In this document: positions 42,686-50,227 of the stretch, piece after piece
How the letters are laid out: each line of letters starts with the position of its first letter
Numbering within the stretch: position 1 is the first letter of the stretch
Assembly (NCBI GenBank): GCA_900759715.1
Contig: CAAEXF010000036.1
Coordinates: 56,615 to 120,614 of the forward strand
Source of the DNA: Clostridium_AM sp900759715
Lineage (GTDB): Bacteria > Bacillota > Clostridia > Clostridiales > Clostridiaceae
Direction of reading: 5' to 3'
DNA: 64,000 nt
Notes under the pieces: generated by a model
The model's input: only the letters and a program-made list of their open reading frames with translations
Databases searched by the model: none
Told to the model about the DNA's origin: nothing
Made by a program: the position numbers and the translations under genes

Positions 42686-43512
42686 CCCATCACCTGCTCT
42701 CTGAAAGTCAGCTTTTTTTGCTGTCTCCTCTTAATTATTCTAATAAGAATATCCTTAAGTCTTTCTTTCGTATAATTTCTTGTAAGAACACCATTTACCG
42801 CAAGTGAAATATTACCGGTTTCTTCAGATACCACTATAACTAGGGCATCAGAGTTTTCGGATAAACCAATAGCTGCCCTATGTCTGGTTCCTAACTTTTT
42901 ATTTATTTCTTGATTATTAGTTAGTGGCAAAAAACATCCTGCAGACACAATTCTATCATTTCTAATTATTGTAGCTCCATCATGCAGCGGAGTGTTAACT
43001 ACAAAGATATTTTCAAGAAGAGCAGAAGACACCATTGCATCTATCTTAGTCCCAGTATTTATTATATCTCCTAAGCCTGTCATTTGTTCAATTACTAGTA
43101 ATGCACCTGTTCTAGTATCAGATAAATTTTCTATAGAATTTACAACTTCAGTTATAACTCTTTCCATCGTTTCTTCATCTTCTAAAATGTGTTTATCATT
43201 AAATGCAGTTCTTCCTAAGTGCTCTAAAGCACGACGTATTTCTGGTTGAAAAATGATGATAAATGAAAGAACTCCTATCGTTAATGTTTTAGTTAGAATC
43301 CAATTTAGCATTGTCAAATTGAGAAAGCTACTGACCGGAATAAGTAATATTATAAATATTATTCCCTTTAAAAGTTGTTCAGCTCTAGTTTCTCTCATCA
43401 GCATATAACCTTTATAAAAAATATATGAAACTACCAATATATCCATTATGGAAGATATGCCCATATTTTTAATTGAATTAACTACAATATCTAATATTTC
43501 CACCCATTTCAC
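42655..43512 (-). CDS. cdaA: Diadenylate cyclase CdaA
   Basis: CdaA makes cyclic di-AMP from two ATP at the membrane. The 285 residues have three N-terminal membrane segments (about 15-35, 48-66, 70-90) and the DAC domain (about 120-265) with both signature motifs, NTPLHDGATIIRNDRI (DGA) and LGTRHRAAIGLSENSDALVI (RHR). The C-terminus is basic (KRRQQKKLTF). It is upstream of cdaR with a 31-bp overlap. The intergenic region on its other side carries a c-di-AMP riboswitch that controls the divergent hydrolase gene, so the signal and one of its RNA targets sit side by side. Confidence 0.97.
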   Translation of the reverse strand: MKWVEILDIVVNSIKNMGISSIMDILVVSYIFYKGYMLMRETRAEQLLKGIIFIILLIPVSSFLNLTMLNWILTKTLTIGVLSFIIIFQPEIRRALEHLGRTAFNDKHILEDEETMERVITEVVNSIENLSDTRTGALLVIEQMTGLGDIINTGTKIDAMVSSALLENIFVVNTPLHDGATIIRNDRIVSAGCFLPLTNNQEINKKLGTRHRAAIGLSENSDALVIVVSEETGNISLAVNGVLTRNYTKERLKDILIRIIKRRQQKKLTFREQVMGWKRKIKGSK

Positions 43513-43629
43513 CGCCCTTATAAAAATACCTATTTACAATTATACACTATTTGATGTTATTTATTTCAATACTCAAGCTTATTTTATAAAATATTAATAA
43601 AAAAAATTATACCCTGTATTTTTTTTGAA

Positions 43630-43755
43630 TTAATGGGTACAATACCATTAGCCTAAGTTTTTTATTAAACACGGGGAAACCAAAATTTTGGGGTGAATCG
43701 CATTTTGCGTAGGTTATGCCTTTACCGAACCCGTCAGCTAACCCCGTAGGTAAAA
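43630..43755 (+). ncRNA. Cyclic di-AMP riboswitch (ydaO/yuaA type)
   Basis: The leader of the SleB-like gene matches the ydaO aptamer: ACGGGGAAACCAAAA (from 43671), GGGGTGAATCG, TGCGTAGGTTATGCC, ACCGAACCCGTCAGCTAACC (43724-43743) and CCCCGTA closing the P1 stem with TACGGGG-like bases at 43671. The aptamer ends about 15 nt before the ribosome-binding site AAAAGGAGAGG, so control could be by translation or by a terminator that I could not resolve. Family members turn off expression when c-di-AMP is high. Confidence 0.93.
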
Positions 43756-43768
43756 GGAGAGGATTATA

Positions 43769-44296
43769 TTGAAAAAAATTACTTTTTTTATAACAATCTT
43801 GTTGACACTTTTGTTTTTATGTGCTAACAAGGTAAATGCCATGGATTCAAATAATTCGGATTCGACATTGTTTAATCAACAAGATCAAGTAGTTCAAGTT
43901 TTTAACTGCTCAGACCAAAAAGTATATATTACTCAAAAAGATATACACTTAATGGCTCAAGTAGTTTATGCAGAAAGTAACTGTGAGCCTTTTGAAGGCA
44001 AAGTAGCTGTTGCTTCTGTAATACTAAATCGTTTAAAATATCCAGAATTCCCTAAAACCGTAGAAGGTGTAGTTAAACAAAGAGGAGCCTTTTCTTGCGT
44101 AATAAATGGAAATATAAATGCAGCTCCTAATGAAGATTGTTATAAGGCAGTATTTCAAGCATTAAAAGGAGAAGATCCTACTGAAAAGGCAGTTTTCTTC
44201 TACAATCCTGAAATAGCTACATCTCAATGGATGAAAAATATAAATAAAAAGAATGTTAAAACCATTGGAAATCACGTCTTTTTTGTAGTTAACTAG
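43769..44296 (+). CDS. SleB-like cell-wall hydrolase (Hydrolase_2 domain)
   Basis: The 175-residue secreted enzyme has a signal peptide (MKKITFFITILLTLLFLCAN, cleavage near KVNAM) followed by a linker and a Hydrolase_2 (SleB/CwlJ) domain (about 56-175). The expected catalytic glutamate is Glu69 in LMAQVVYAESNCEPFEGK, followed by KVAVASVILNRLKYPEFP and RGAFSCVINGNINAAP. SleB-type enzymes are lytic transglycosylases. It lacks the N-terminal peptidoglycan-binding repeat of germination SleB, so it is more likely a vegetative wall enzyme. It is controlled by the c-di-AMP riboswitch immediately upstream. Confidence 0.92.
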   Translation: MKKITFFITILLTLLFLCANKVNAMDSNNSDSTLFNQQDQVVQVFNCSDQKVYITQKDIHLMAQVVYAESNCEPFEGKVAVASVILNRLKYPEFPKTVEGVVKQRGAFSCVINGNINAAPNEDCYKAVFQALKGEDPTEKAVFFYNPEIATSQWMKNINKKNVKTIGNHVFFVVN

Positions 44297-44337
44297 ACAT
44301 ATTTTTGTTTTAGCTATAATGAGCTAAGCACATATAT

Positions 44338-44384
44338 AAATAGCCTCATACATATCTTAGTATATGCATGAGGCTATTTGTTTA
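44338..44384 (+). terminator. Terminator of the SleB-like gene
   Basis: The stem AAATAGCCTCAT/ATGAGGCTATTT is followed by TTTGTTTA on the plus strand, 40 bp past the stop. Confidence 0.88.
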
Positions 44385-44456
44385 TTAAATTACATGAAAA
44401 TAAATAACAAGCTGATAAAATGGTATATTCTCGACTTATTATTTATTTAATTTTAT

Positions 44457-45317
44457 CTAAATTAAATCTAAATATGAAACAGCACTTAGTGCTGCTACCT
44501 GACCTTGACCTGCAGCTCTCATATATTGATAAGGCTTACCTGTACAGTCACCTGCAGCAAAACATCCCTGAATATTAGTTTTCATATTCAAATCTACCTT
44601 TATATGATCATTTTCCATAGCAAGCCCTGGAACGAGTTGGTTTGGCGCTACACTATCTTTTAGTACAAATACTCCGTCAGTAGTTAATTCACCTTTTCTC
44701 AATATTACTTTGCTTACTCTATCTTCTCCTTGTATCTCTAGCGGTCTATCCTTAATGGTTTCAATGTTATTTCTTAAATTATAGTTTCCATTATACATAG
44801 GTACGTAATATAATTTTCCTGTCAATTCACTTACGTAATTGGCTTCTTCCTCAGCATCCTTATTATATCCTATTATTGTTACCACTTTTCCTTTGTAAAG
44901 AGGCGCATCACAGGTTGCACAATATCCTACTCCTCTTCCCAAAAATTCTTCTTCTCCCTTCAATGGCTTTGTATATTCCATGCCTGTAGCAATAATAACT
45001 GACTTTGCCTCATACATTTTTTCATTTACCATTAAAGCGAAATAATCACCCATTGCATAAATATTGTTTATTCTCTCAGTGGTTACACCTATATCCATAA
45101 CATTCATATGCTTTTCAAACTGAGCCTTTAACTCAGTCCCCGTAATATCATAAAAACCTAAGTAATTATTTACTTTAGGAGCTTTAATTAACTTATTACT
45201 AAAATCCGCACTTCCAAATAAAATAATATTTTTATTTCTAATTCTAGCATTTATCGCTGCTGATAAACCTGCCGGACCACTACCTACTATAGCTATATCA
45301 TATCTCATTTTTTTCAC
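44457..45317 (-). CDS. Thioredoxin reductase-like flavoprotein lacking NADPH motifs (FFTR-like)
   Basis: The 286-residue flavoprotein has an FAD Rossmann motif (AIVGSGPAGLSAAINARIRN, 6-25), the redox pair CATC (130-133, in GYCATCDAP) and the C-terminal FAD site FAAGDCTGKPYQYMRAAGQG. Canonical TrxB has a second Rossmann GGGDSA and an HRRxxFR NADPH loop; here the equivalent region reads VVTIIGYNKDAEEEANYVSE and then YYVPMYNGNYN, with neither motif. That is the pattern of ferredoxin-dependent flavin thioredoxin reductases known from C. acetobutylicum. So the electron donor is probably ferredoxin. It lies downstream of thioredoxin on the same strand. It is about 20-30 residues shorter than NADPH-TrxB. 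Confidence 0.85.
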   Translation of the reverse strand: MKKMRYDIAIVGSGPAGLSAAINARIRNKNIILFGSADFSNKLIKAPKVNNYLGFYDITGTELKAQFEKHMNVMDIGVTTERINNIYAMGDYFALMVNEKMYEAKSVIIATGMEYTKPLKGEEEFLGRGVGYCATCDAPLYKGKVVTIIGYNKDAEEEANYVSELTGKLYYVPMYNGNYNLRNNIETIKDRPLEIQGEDRVSKVILRKGELTTDGVFVLKDSVAPNQLVPGLAMENDHIKVDLNMKTNIQGCFAAGDCTGKPYQYMRAAGQGQVAALSAVSYLDLI

Positions 45318-45381
45318 TCCCTAATTGTATTTATAATAATTTTTATATTTTAAAGTATAACAAATGCTTAGAAGATTATAA

Positions 45382-45421
45382 TACAAAATGACAAATTAAC
45401 ATTATGGTTAACTTGTCATTT
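45382..45421 (-). terminator. Terminator of the thioredoxin gene
   Basis: The stem AAATGACAA..TTAAC/GTTAA..TTGTCATTT is followed by TTGTATTATAATC on the minus strand. It lies between the thioredoxin stop and the reductase start, so the reductase needs its own promoter or readthrough. Confidence 0.75.
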
Positions 45422-45433
45422 CTAAATTATCGA

Positions 45434-45751
45434 TTATATATGTTTTTCTATCAAACCTTTTATAGCTTCCTTAGGTCTAAAACCTACTATCGTCTCAGCT
45501 ATATTTCCACCTTTAAATACCATTACAGTTGGTATACTTGAAATTCTATACTGAGTTGATGTAACAGGATTATCATCAACATTTAATTTGAAGAATTGAG
45601 CCTTGCCATCAAGTTCTGAAGCTATTTCATCTATTACTGGAGCAAGCATCTTGCACGGTCCACACCAAGAAGCCCAAAAATCTACAACTACAGGCGCTGA
45701 AGAACTTTCAATAGTGCTAGAAAAATTTTCGTCTTTAATTTCTTTTATCAT
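45434..45751 (-). CDS. trxA: Thioredoxin
   Basis: This small thiol-disulfide carrier of the cytoplasm has 105 residues with the active site DFWASWCGPCKMLAPVIDEI (Cys30, Cys33), the cis-proline loop YRISSIPTVMVFKGG (near 70-84) and a normal C-terminus. A sigma-A promoter lies at 45796-45824. The next gene downstream is the atypical thioredoxin reductase, its likely partner. Start ATG 45751 has GTGGAGGTGG upstream. Confidence 0.97.
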   Translation of the reverse strand: MIKEIKDENFSSTIESSSAPVVVDFWASWCGPCKMLAPVIDEIASELDGKAQFFKLNVDDNPVTSTQYRISSIPTVMVFKGGNIAETIVGFRPKEAIKGLIEKHI

Positions 45752-45795
45752 AGTTCCACCTCCACTTATACCCCTATCAGGTATGCTATATATTA

Positions 45796-45824
45796 ATTTT
45801 ATCCTATATAAAAAACATAGTCAA
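45796..45824 (-). promoter_or_regulatory. Sigma-A promoter of trxA
   Basis: TTGACT (45819-45824), a 17-bp spacer and TAAAAT (45796-45801) on the minus strand lie about 45 bp before the ATG. Confidence 0.75.
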
Positions 45825-45958
45825 TGGTTTTTAATAATTATTATCCAAATAAACAAACTATATTGCTTTACATAGTTAGTCTATTCTTTATTTTTAATTA
45901 TATGTATGAGCAAAATATTTATAAATATTATAAAATTAAAATATTACTTATTACTAGT

Positions 45959-47236
45959 CTAATTACTTACTAGCCCCTTTGTTATAGAGTTATTATAAAT
46001 AGAGTTTGGATATTTATCTATGAGTTTTTGGCTGTAACTCTTTGCTTTATCTTTATCTACATCTTTATATATTATTACCAAGTTATAAAGAATAGTTTCT
46101 TCATAATCTCCATTGCTAAAATTTTCGTCATATTGTGTATAATATTTTATAGCATTTTCAGCATCACCGGATAATTCATAGCTACTTCCAAGCATATAGA
46201 TTATATGAGAATACAAATAATTTTGTCCTCCTAAATTATAAGCCTTTAAAAGATATTCCTTAGCTTCTAAATAATTTTTTGCATTAATGTATTCAGAACC
46301 TTTATTATAAAAGTAATTTATACCTTCTTGAAGTAACAGTTCATAAGCTTTTGATATAGTAAGCTTATCATTGATAGACAGGTTCTTATCTTTCCAGTTC
46401 ATGTATTCACTATATATATTATCAAAGTTTTTGTTTTCAATATCATTTTTTATATTATCTGCTGGAAATACTTGAGCTTCCGATTTGGCACTTGCTGTAT
46501 TATTTTTTGCAGCATTATTTCTTGCTACATCACTTTCTTTTATGGCACCCTTACTAGTCTCTTTTTGTATATTATTATTTTTAAAAGTACTCTTAATATT
46601 ATTTGTATTCATAAATAGCCTGCTTATAGTATCATGTTTTGCAAAATTTATTACTATTAAAGTAAAAGCTAATATACATACTATTGCACCCAGCAAACAG
46701 GCTATTTTCTTTGCATCTACTTTTGAGTTAACTACGCCTAATTTTCTTAATTCATTCTTTTTTTTCTTAGCCATATCGTTACTTTTGTCAACCTTTAGCA
46801 CCTTCTCAATGTGAGAAAGTGCCTTATCATAATCACCCTTGTTTATGCAACAAGTTGCTATATAGTTATTTACATTTATATAATTATAATCACTTTGCGA
46901 ACACTGCTCCAAAATTTCTAAAGCATCATTTATTTTTAGTTCCTTAATAAGCCTTAAAGATTCGCAGTAAAGCCTTTGTCTTTCATTATCTTTTTTGCTA
47001 TCGCTCAAATATCTTTCTGAAACTCCGTCTTTGTTTAGTTGACAATTCATTTTCCAAAGTCTCTGACAAGTATTCAGATCTCCTTTTAAATAATAAAGTA
47101 GACCTTTTAAGTTAATAGCTGCAGCATTCTTTATATCTAACGAAATACTTTCTTCACTGAGTTCTATAGCCTTATCAATATAACCATTATTATATTTTTC
47201 TAATGCCTTAATGTATGCTTTTTTGGATTTGTCCAT
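45959..47236 (-). CDS. Membrane protein with TPR repeats on both sides of one membrane segment
   Basis: This 425-residue protein has cytoplasmic tetratricopeptide repeats (about 5-60 and 95-165: YIDKAIELSEESISLDIKNA, YDKALSHIEKVLKVDKSNDM), one membrane helix (about 177-198, ACLLGAIVCILAFTLIVINF), a low-complexity linker rich in Asn/Lys, and extracellular TPRs (about 300-420; KNYLEAKEYLLKAYNLGGQN, DAENAIKYYTQYDENFSNGD). No enzyme domain is seen. TPRs on both faces of the membrane suggest a scaffold linking inner and outer protein partners. It is 21 bp downstream of the lipoprotein gene at 47258, so the two likely form a unit. The function is unknown. Confidence 0.75.
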   Translation of the reverse strand: MDKSKKAYIKALEKYNNGYIDKAIELSEESISLDIKNAAAINLKGLLYYLKGDLNTCQRLWKMNCQLNKDGVSERYLSDSKKDNERQRLYCESLRLIKELKINDALEILEQCSQSDYNYINVNNYIATCCINKGDYDKALSHIEKVLKVDKSNDMAKKKKNELRKLGVVNSKVDAKKIACLLGAIVCILAFTLIVINFAKHDTISRLFMNTNNIKSTFKNNNIQKETSKGAIKESDVARNNAAKNNTASAKSEAQVFPADNIKNDIENKNFDNIYSEYMNWKDKNLSINDKLTISKAYELLLQEGINYFYNKGSEYINAKNYLEAKEYLLKAYNLGGQNYLYSHIIYMLGSSYELSGDAENAIKYYTQYDENFSNGDYEETILYNLVIIYKDVDKDKAKSYSQKLIDKYPNSIYNNSITKGLVSN

Positions 47237-47257
47237 GTATCATTCTCCTTGATTTAT

Positions 47258-48037
47258 CTACTGATTAGCTCCATTAATTGTATATATAAGCTTTCCTGTA
47301 GAGCTTTTTACTTCCATTTGTTTATTCAGATTTATATCAAAAGAATAAATAGTCCAATTTTCTACATGTGATTTATTATAGTCGTCATCATCATAAACAT
47401 TTACCTTTAGGCTTATATTATTACCATTCTTTTTCGTTGACATAATTTGTTGTTTTTTATCTGGAGTTTGAAAAACCAACGATAATTTTCCTGTAGTAAC
47501 ATTAAGTAAATATAAATTTCCTCCTTTAGAAACAGTACCATGAGCAGAACCTATTATTAGCATTAAGTTTTCATTATCTGCCCATTCTATATATCTTGGT
47601 GAATTTTTTTGGTTATCCGCTATTTCGAAGCTAAATATGTCCCCATTATTATCCTTTACAAATATTTTTCCTACACCTTCTTCTAATGCCTCTGAGCCCC
47701 TTCCCTCTATGCAAGCTGCATTATTTCCATTGCTACTAGTTATCCATGGTGTATTAAAATTTATTTTAGTTTCTTTAGAAGCTTGTTGTTTTACAAACTT
47801 AGGTATATTAGCATTTTGGCTATTAACTGTATTTGTATTATTTTTTGTTTCTTTAGAGTTGCTTTGGTTATTATTAGGTTTTTCGTTATTATTATTATTA
47901 TTTTGTTGGACTGGTGTCTCATTGTTTACAGCAGCAGGCTTATCTTGTTTATTTGAACAGGCAGTAAGTCCAAATGCTAATATTATTGATATAGAGCATA
48001 GTACACATATTTTTCTTTTTATTTTGAAGTTTCTCAT
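47258..48037 (-). CDS. Lipoprotein with Asn-rich linker and DUF4652-like domain
   Basis: The 259-residue protein has a signal peptide and lipobox LTAC (cysteine near 27, SIILAFGLTACSNKQ). A long disordered Asn/Lys/Thr linker follows (about 30-80), then a beta-rich domain (about 90-259) with WITSSNGNNAACIEGRG, YIEWADNENLMLIIGSAHG and GGNLYLLNVTTGKLSLVFQT. The WxxDN and AHGTVSKGGNLY wording recalls the clostridial DUF4652 family (beta-propeller-like); this is from memory. The protein would be tethered outside the membrane, next to the TPR membrane protein encoded downstream. Confidence 0.7.
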   Translation of the reverse strand: MRNFKIKRKICVLCSISIILAFGLTACSNKQDKPAAVNNETPVQQNNNNNNEKPNNNQSNSKETKNNTNTVNSQNANIPKFVKQQASKETKINFNTPWITSSNGNNAACIEGRGSEALEEGVGKIFVKDNNGDIFSFEIADNQKNSPRYIEWADNENLMLIIGSAHGTVSKGGNLYLLNVTTGKLSLVFQTPDKKQQIMSTKKNGNNISLKVNVYDDDDYNKSHVENWTIYSFDINLNKQMEVKSSTGKLIYTINGANQ

Positions 48038-48130
48038 ATAAATTCCTCCTTATACAGTACAAATAATAATATTTTTTACTTCTATATTTTATATTATATA
48101 CTAAAATTAGACCTTAGAGTTGATATTTTA

Positions 48131-48180
48131 ACAAAAATAAAACCTAAGCTGTATAAAAATCAAGCTTAGGTTTTATTTTT
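48131..48180. terminator. Terminator of ptsI
   Basis: The stem AAAACCTAAGCT/AGCTTAGGTTTT with T-runs on both strands lies 28 bp past the ptsI stop. Confidence 0.9.
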
Positions 48181-48203
48181 GTTAAGTTAAGTAAACTATA
48201 TAA

Positions 48204-49820
48204 TTAATTTTGCATTATCAACTGTTTTGCTTTTAATATGGAAGATGCGCTCATAGAGAATTCATCTAATCCATATTCTACTAATGTAGCGATAGCTTTT
48301 TCATCTCCAGCCATCTCTCCACACATTCCACACCACTTACCCTCTTTATGCGCTGCTTCTATAGTCATTTTTATAAGTCTTAATACTGCAGGATGCATTG
48401 GATTATAAAGGTATGATATTTTTTCATTCATTCTGTCTGCTGCTAAAGTATATTGAATTAAATCGTTAGTTCCTATACTAAAAAAGTCTACATACTTAGC
48501 AAGTTCATCTGCACAAACTGCTGCAGCAGGTATTTCAACCATTATTCCTGTTTCAAGATTTTCATTGAAATCTTTTCCTTCTTTTTTCAACTCTTCCATA
48601 CACTCTTTAAGAATCTCTTTAGCTTGTAGGAACTCTTCTAATGATCCTATCATTGGGAACATTATTTTAAGATTACCAAAGGCTGAAGCTCTAAGCAGTG
48701 CTCTTAATTGAGTTTTAAATATATCTTTTCTATCTAGGCAAATTCTTATAGCTCTATAACCTAAGAATGGATTCATTTCTTCTGGAAGCGGTAAATATGG
48801 AAGTTTTTTATCTCCACCTATATCAAGTGTTCTTATGACTACTGGTCTTCCTTCCATTTTTTCTACTGCATATTTATATGACTCAAATTGTTCTTCTTCG
48901 CTTGGCATATCATCTCTATCCATATATAAAAATTCAGTTCTAAATAAACCTACTCCATCTCCACCATTTGCTAGCACTTGATGGACATCTTCTGGCTTCC
49001 CTATGTTTCCCGCAACTTCAACACGCTTTCCAGCTTTAGTAACGGTCTTAACGCTTATTAATTTTTTAAGCTCTTCTCTTTCTTTTTCAAAGGCTTCTTT
49101 TTTTGCTTCATATTTCTTTATCGTTTCAACATCTGGATTTACTATGGCAACTCCTTCGATACCATCTACAATAATGGTATCTCCATTTTTTACTGATGAA
49201 GTTATATCTTGCAATCCAACTACAGCTGGAATTTCTAAAGTTCTTGCCATTATTGCACTATGTGAAGTTCTTCCACCTATGTTAGTTAAGAAGGCTACAA
49301 CCTTGCTCTTATCAAGCTGAGCAGTATCAGATGGTGTTAAGTCATGTGAAACAACTACTGTATTATCTGCCATTAAATCTGAATCTCCTGATATCTTACC
49401 TAGTAAGTTTGCAAGAACTCTTTTTCCAACGTCTTTTACATCAGCGCCTCTTTCCCTCATGTATTCGTCTTCCATAGCTGCAAATATTCCAGCATACATA
49501 TCTACAACATCTTGAAGTGCTTTTTCAGCATTGATTTTATTACTCTCTATTCCCATTTCAACAGCGCCTGCAAATTCTGGGTCTTCTAATAGCATCGCAT
49601 GACTTTCAAAAACTGCTGCCTTATCTGCACCCATTTCTCTTGCTGCTTTTTCTTTTATATTTAATAATTGTTCCTTAGAAGCTTCTAGAGCTTTTTTAAA
49701 TCTCTCCTTTTCAGCCTCTACATTCTCTATTACTCTCTCTTCTATGTTTAATTCACTTTCTTCTTTTACTACAACTGTACCTATAGCATATCCTTTTGAA
49801 GCTGCAATACCTATTTTCAT
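48204..49820 (-). CDS. ptsI: PTS Enzyme I (phosphoenolpyruvate-protein phosphotransferase)
   Basis: Enzyme I takes phosphate from PEP and gives it to HPr, the start of all PTS sugar uptake. The 538 residues show the N-terminal HPr-binding/phosphohistidine domain with GGRTSHSAIMARTLEIPAVV (active His near 188) and the C-terminal PEP domain with GDGVGLFRTEFLYMDRDDMP (near 288), GYRAIRICLDRKDIFKTQLR, IMVEIPAAAVCADELAKYVD and GMCGEMAGDEKAIATLVEYG (active Cys near 501). The family length is about 540-575, so the protein is complete. ptsH is not adjacent in this window. Transcription appears to start at a sigma-54 promoter (49909-49923), and the gene is divergent from a sigma-54 activator that carries an HPr-like domain. 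Confidence 0.97.
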   Translation of the reverse strand: MKIGIAASKGYAIGTVVVKEESELNIEERVIENVEAEKERFKKALEASKEQLLNIKEKAAREMGADKAAVFESHAMLLEDPEFAGAVEMGIESNKINAEKALQDVVDMYAGIFAAMEDEYMRERGADVKDVGKRVLANLLGKISGDSDLMADNTVVVSHDLTPSDTAQLDKSKVVAFLTNIGGRTSHSAIMARTLEIPAVVGLQDITSSVKNGDTIIVDGIEGVAIVNPDVETIKKYEAKKEAFEKEREELKKLISVKTVTKAGKRVEVAGNIGKPEDVHQVLANGGDGVGLFRTEFLYMDRDDMPSEEEQFESYKYAVEKMEGRPVVIRTLDIGGDKKLPYLPLPEEMNPFLGYRAIRICLDRKDIFKTQLRALLRASAFGNLKIMFPMIGSLEEFLQAKEILKECMEELKKEGKDFNENLETGIMVEIPAAAVCADELAKYVDFFSIGTNDLIQYTLAADRMNEKISYLYNPMHPAVLRLIKMTIEAAHKEGKWCGMCGEMAGDEKAIATLVEYGLDEFSMSASSILKAKQLIMQN

Positions 49821-49908
49821 TTTTCTTCCTCCTCAAAATAAATAATTATCTATTTAAATTCAGCTTTTAATTCCAAGTCATTTTAAATCCATTACTAATA
49901 TTATTTAA

Positions 49909-49923
49909 GCAATTCCTATGCCA
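49909..49923 (-). promoter_or_regulatory. Sigma-54 (-24/-12) promoter of ptsI
   Basis: On the minus strand TGGCATAGGAATTGC has GG and GC separated by exactly 10 bases, and matches the consensus TGGCAC-N5-TTGC at all but one position. It lies about 85 bp upstream of the ptsI ATG. Palindromic operator candidates are 140-270 bp further upstream, the usual enhancer range. Confidence 0.82.
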
Positions 49924-50064
49924 AAGATTCAAAAATTAAATTATAAAAATATTATTTTCTATATTTATATTGTATATGCCTTTATTTTTCTGAATTTAAA
50001 CTATATCTTAATAAATAACTTTTTAAATTAATATTATAATTTTAAAAAATTTGTAGAAAAATAG

Positions 50065-50083
50065 GTTGATAAAAATTATCAAC
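50065..50083. promoter_or_regulatory. Operator-like palindrome 1 (enhancer candidate)
   Basis: GTTGATAAAAATTATCAAC is a near-perfect palindrome 140 bp upstream of the ptsI sigma-54 promoter. Its reverse complement recurs exactly (18 of 18 bases) at 50167-50184. Confidence 0.75.
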
Positions 50084-50166
50084 GTAAACATATACATTAA
50101 TAAAAATTTACCATAAATTCCTTATAAAAATTCTAGACTTATTGATTTATATGGGTTAATATATTA

Positions 50167-50184
50167 TTGATAATTTTTATCAAC
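50167..50184. promoter_or_regulatory. Operator-like palindrome 2 (enhancer candidate)
   Basis: TTGATAATTTTTATCAAC is the inverse copy of site 1. It overlaps the -10 region of a possible sigma-A promoter for the activator gene (TTGATT at 50142-50147, TATTGA 17 bp later). Confidence 0.75.
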
Positions 50185-50198
50185 ATTTTCAATATATA

Positions 50199-50214
50199 TG
50201 ATACTTTTTATCAA
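50199..50214. promoter_or_regulatory. Operator-like palindrome 3 (possible autoregulation)
   Basis: TGATACTTTTTATCAA differs from site 2 at one or two positions and lies directly before the ribosome-binding site of the activator gene. Confidence 0.6.
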
Positions 50215-50227
50215 ATAGGGAGGAATT

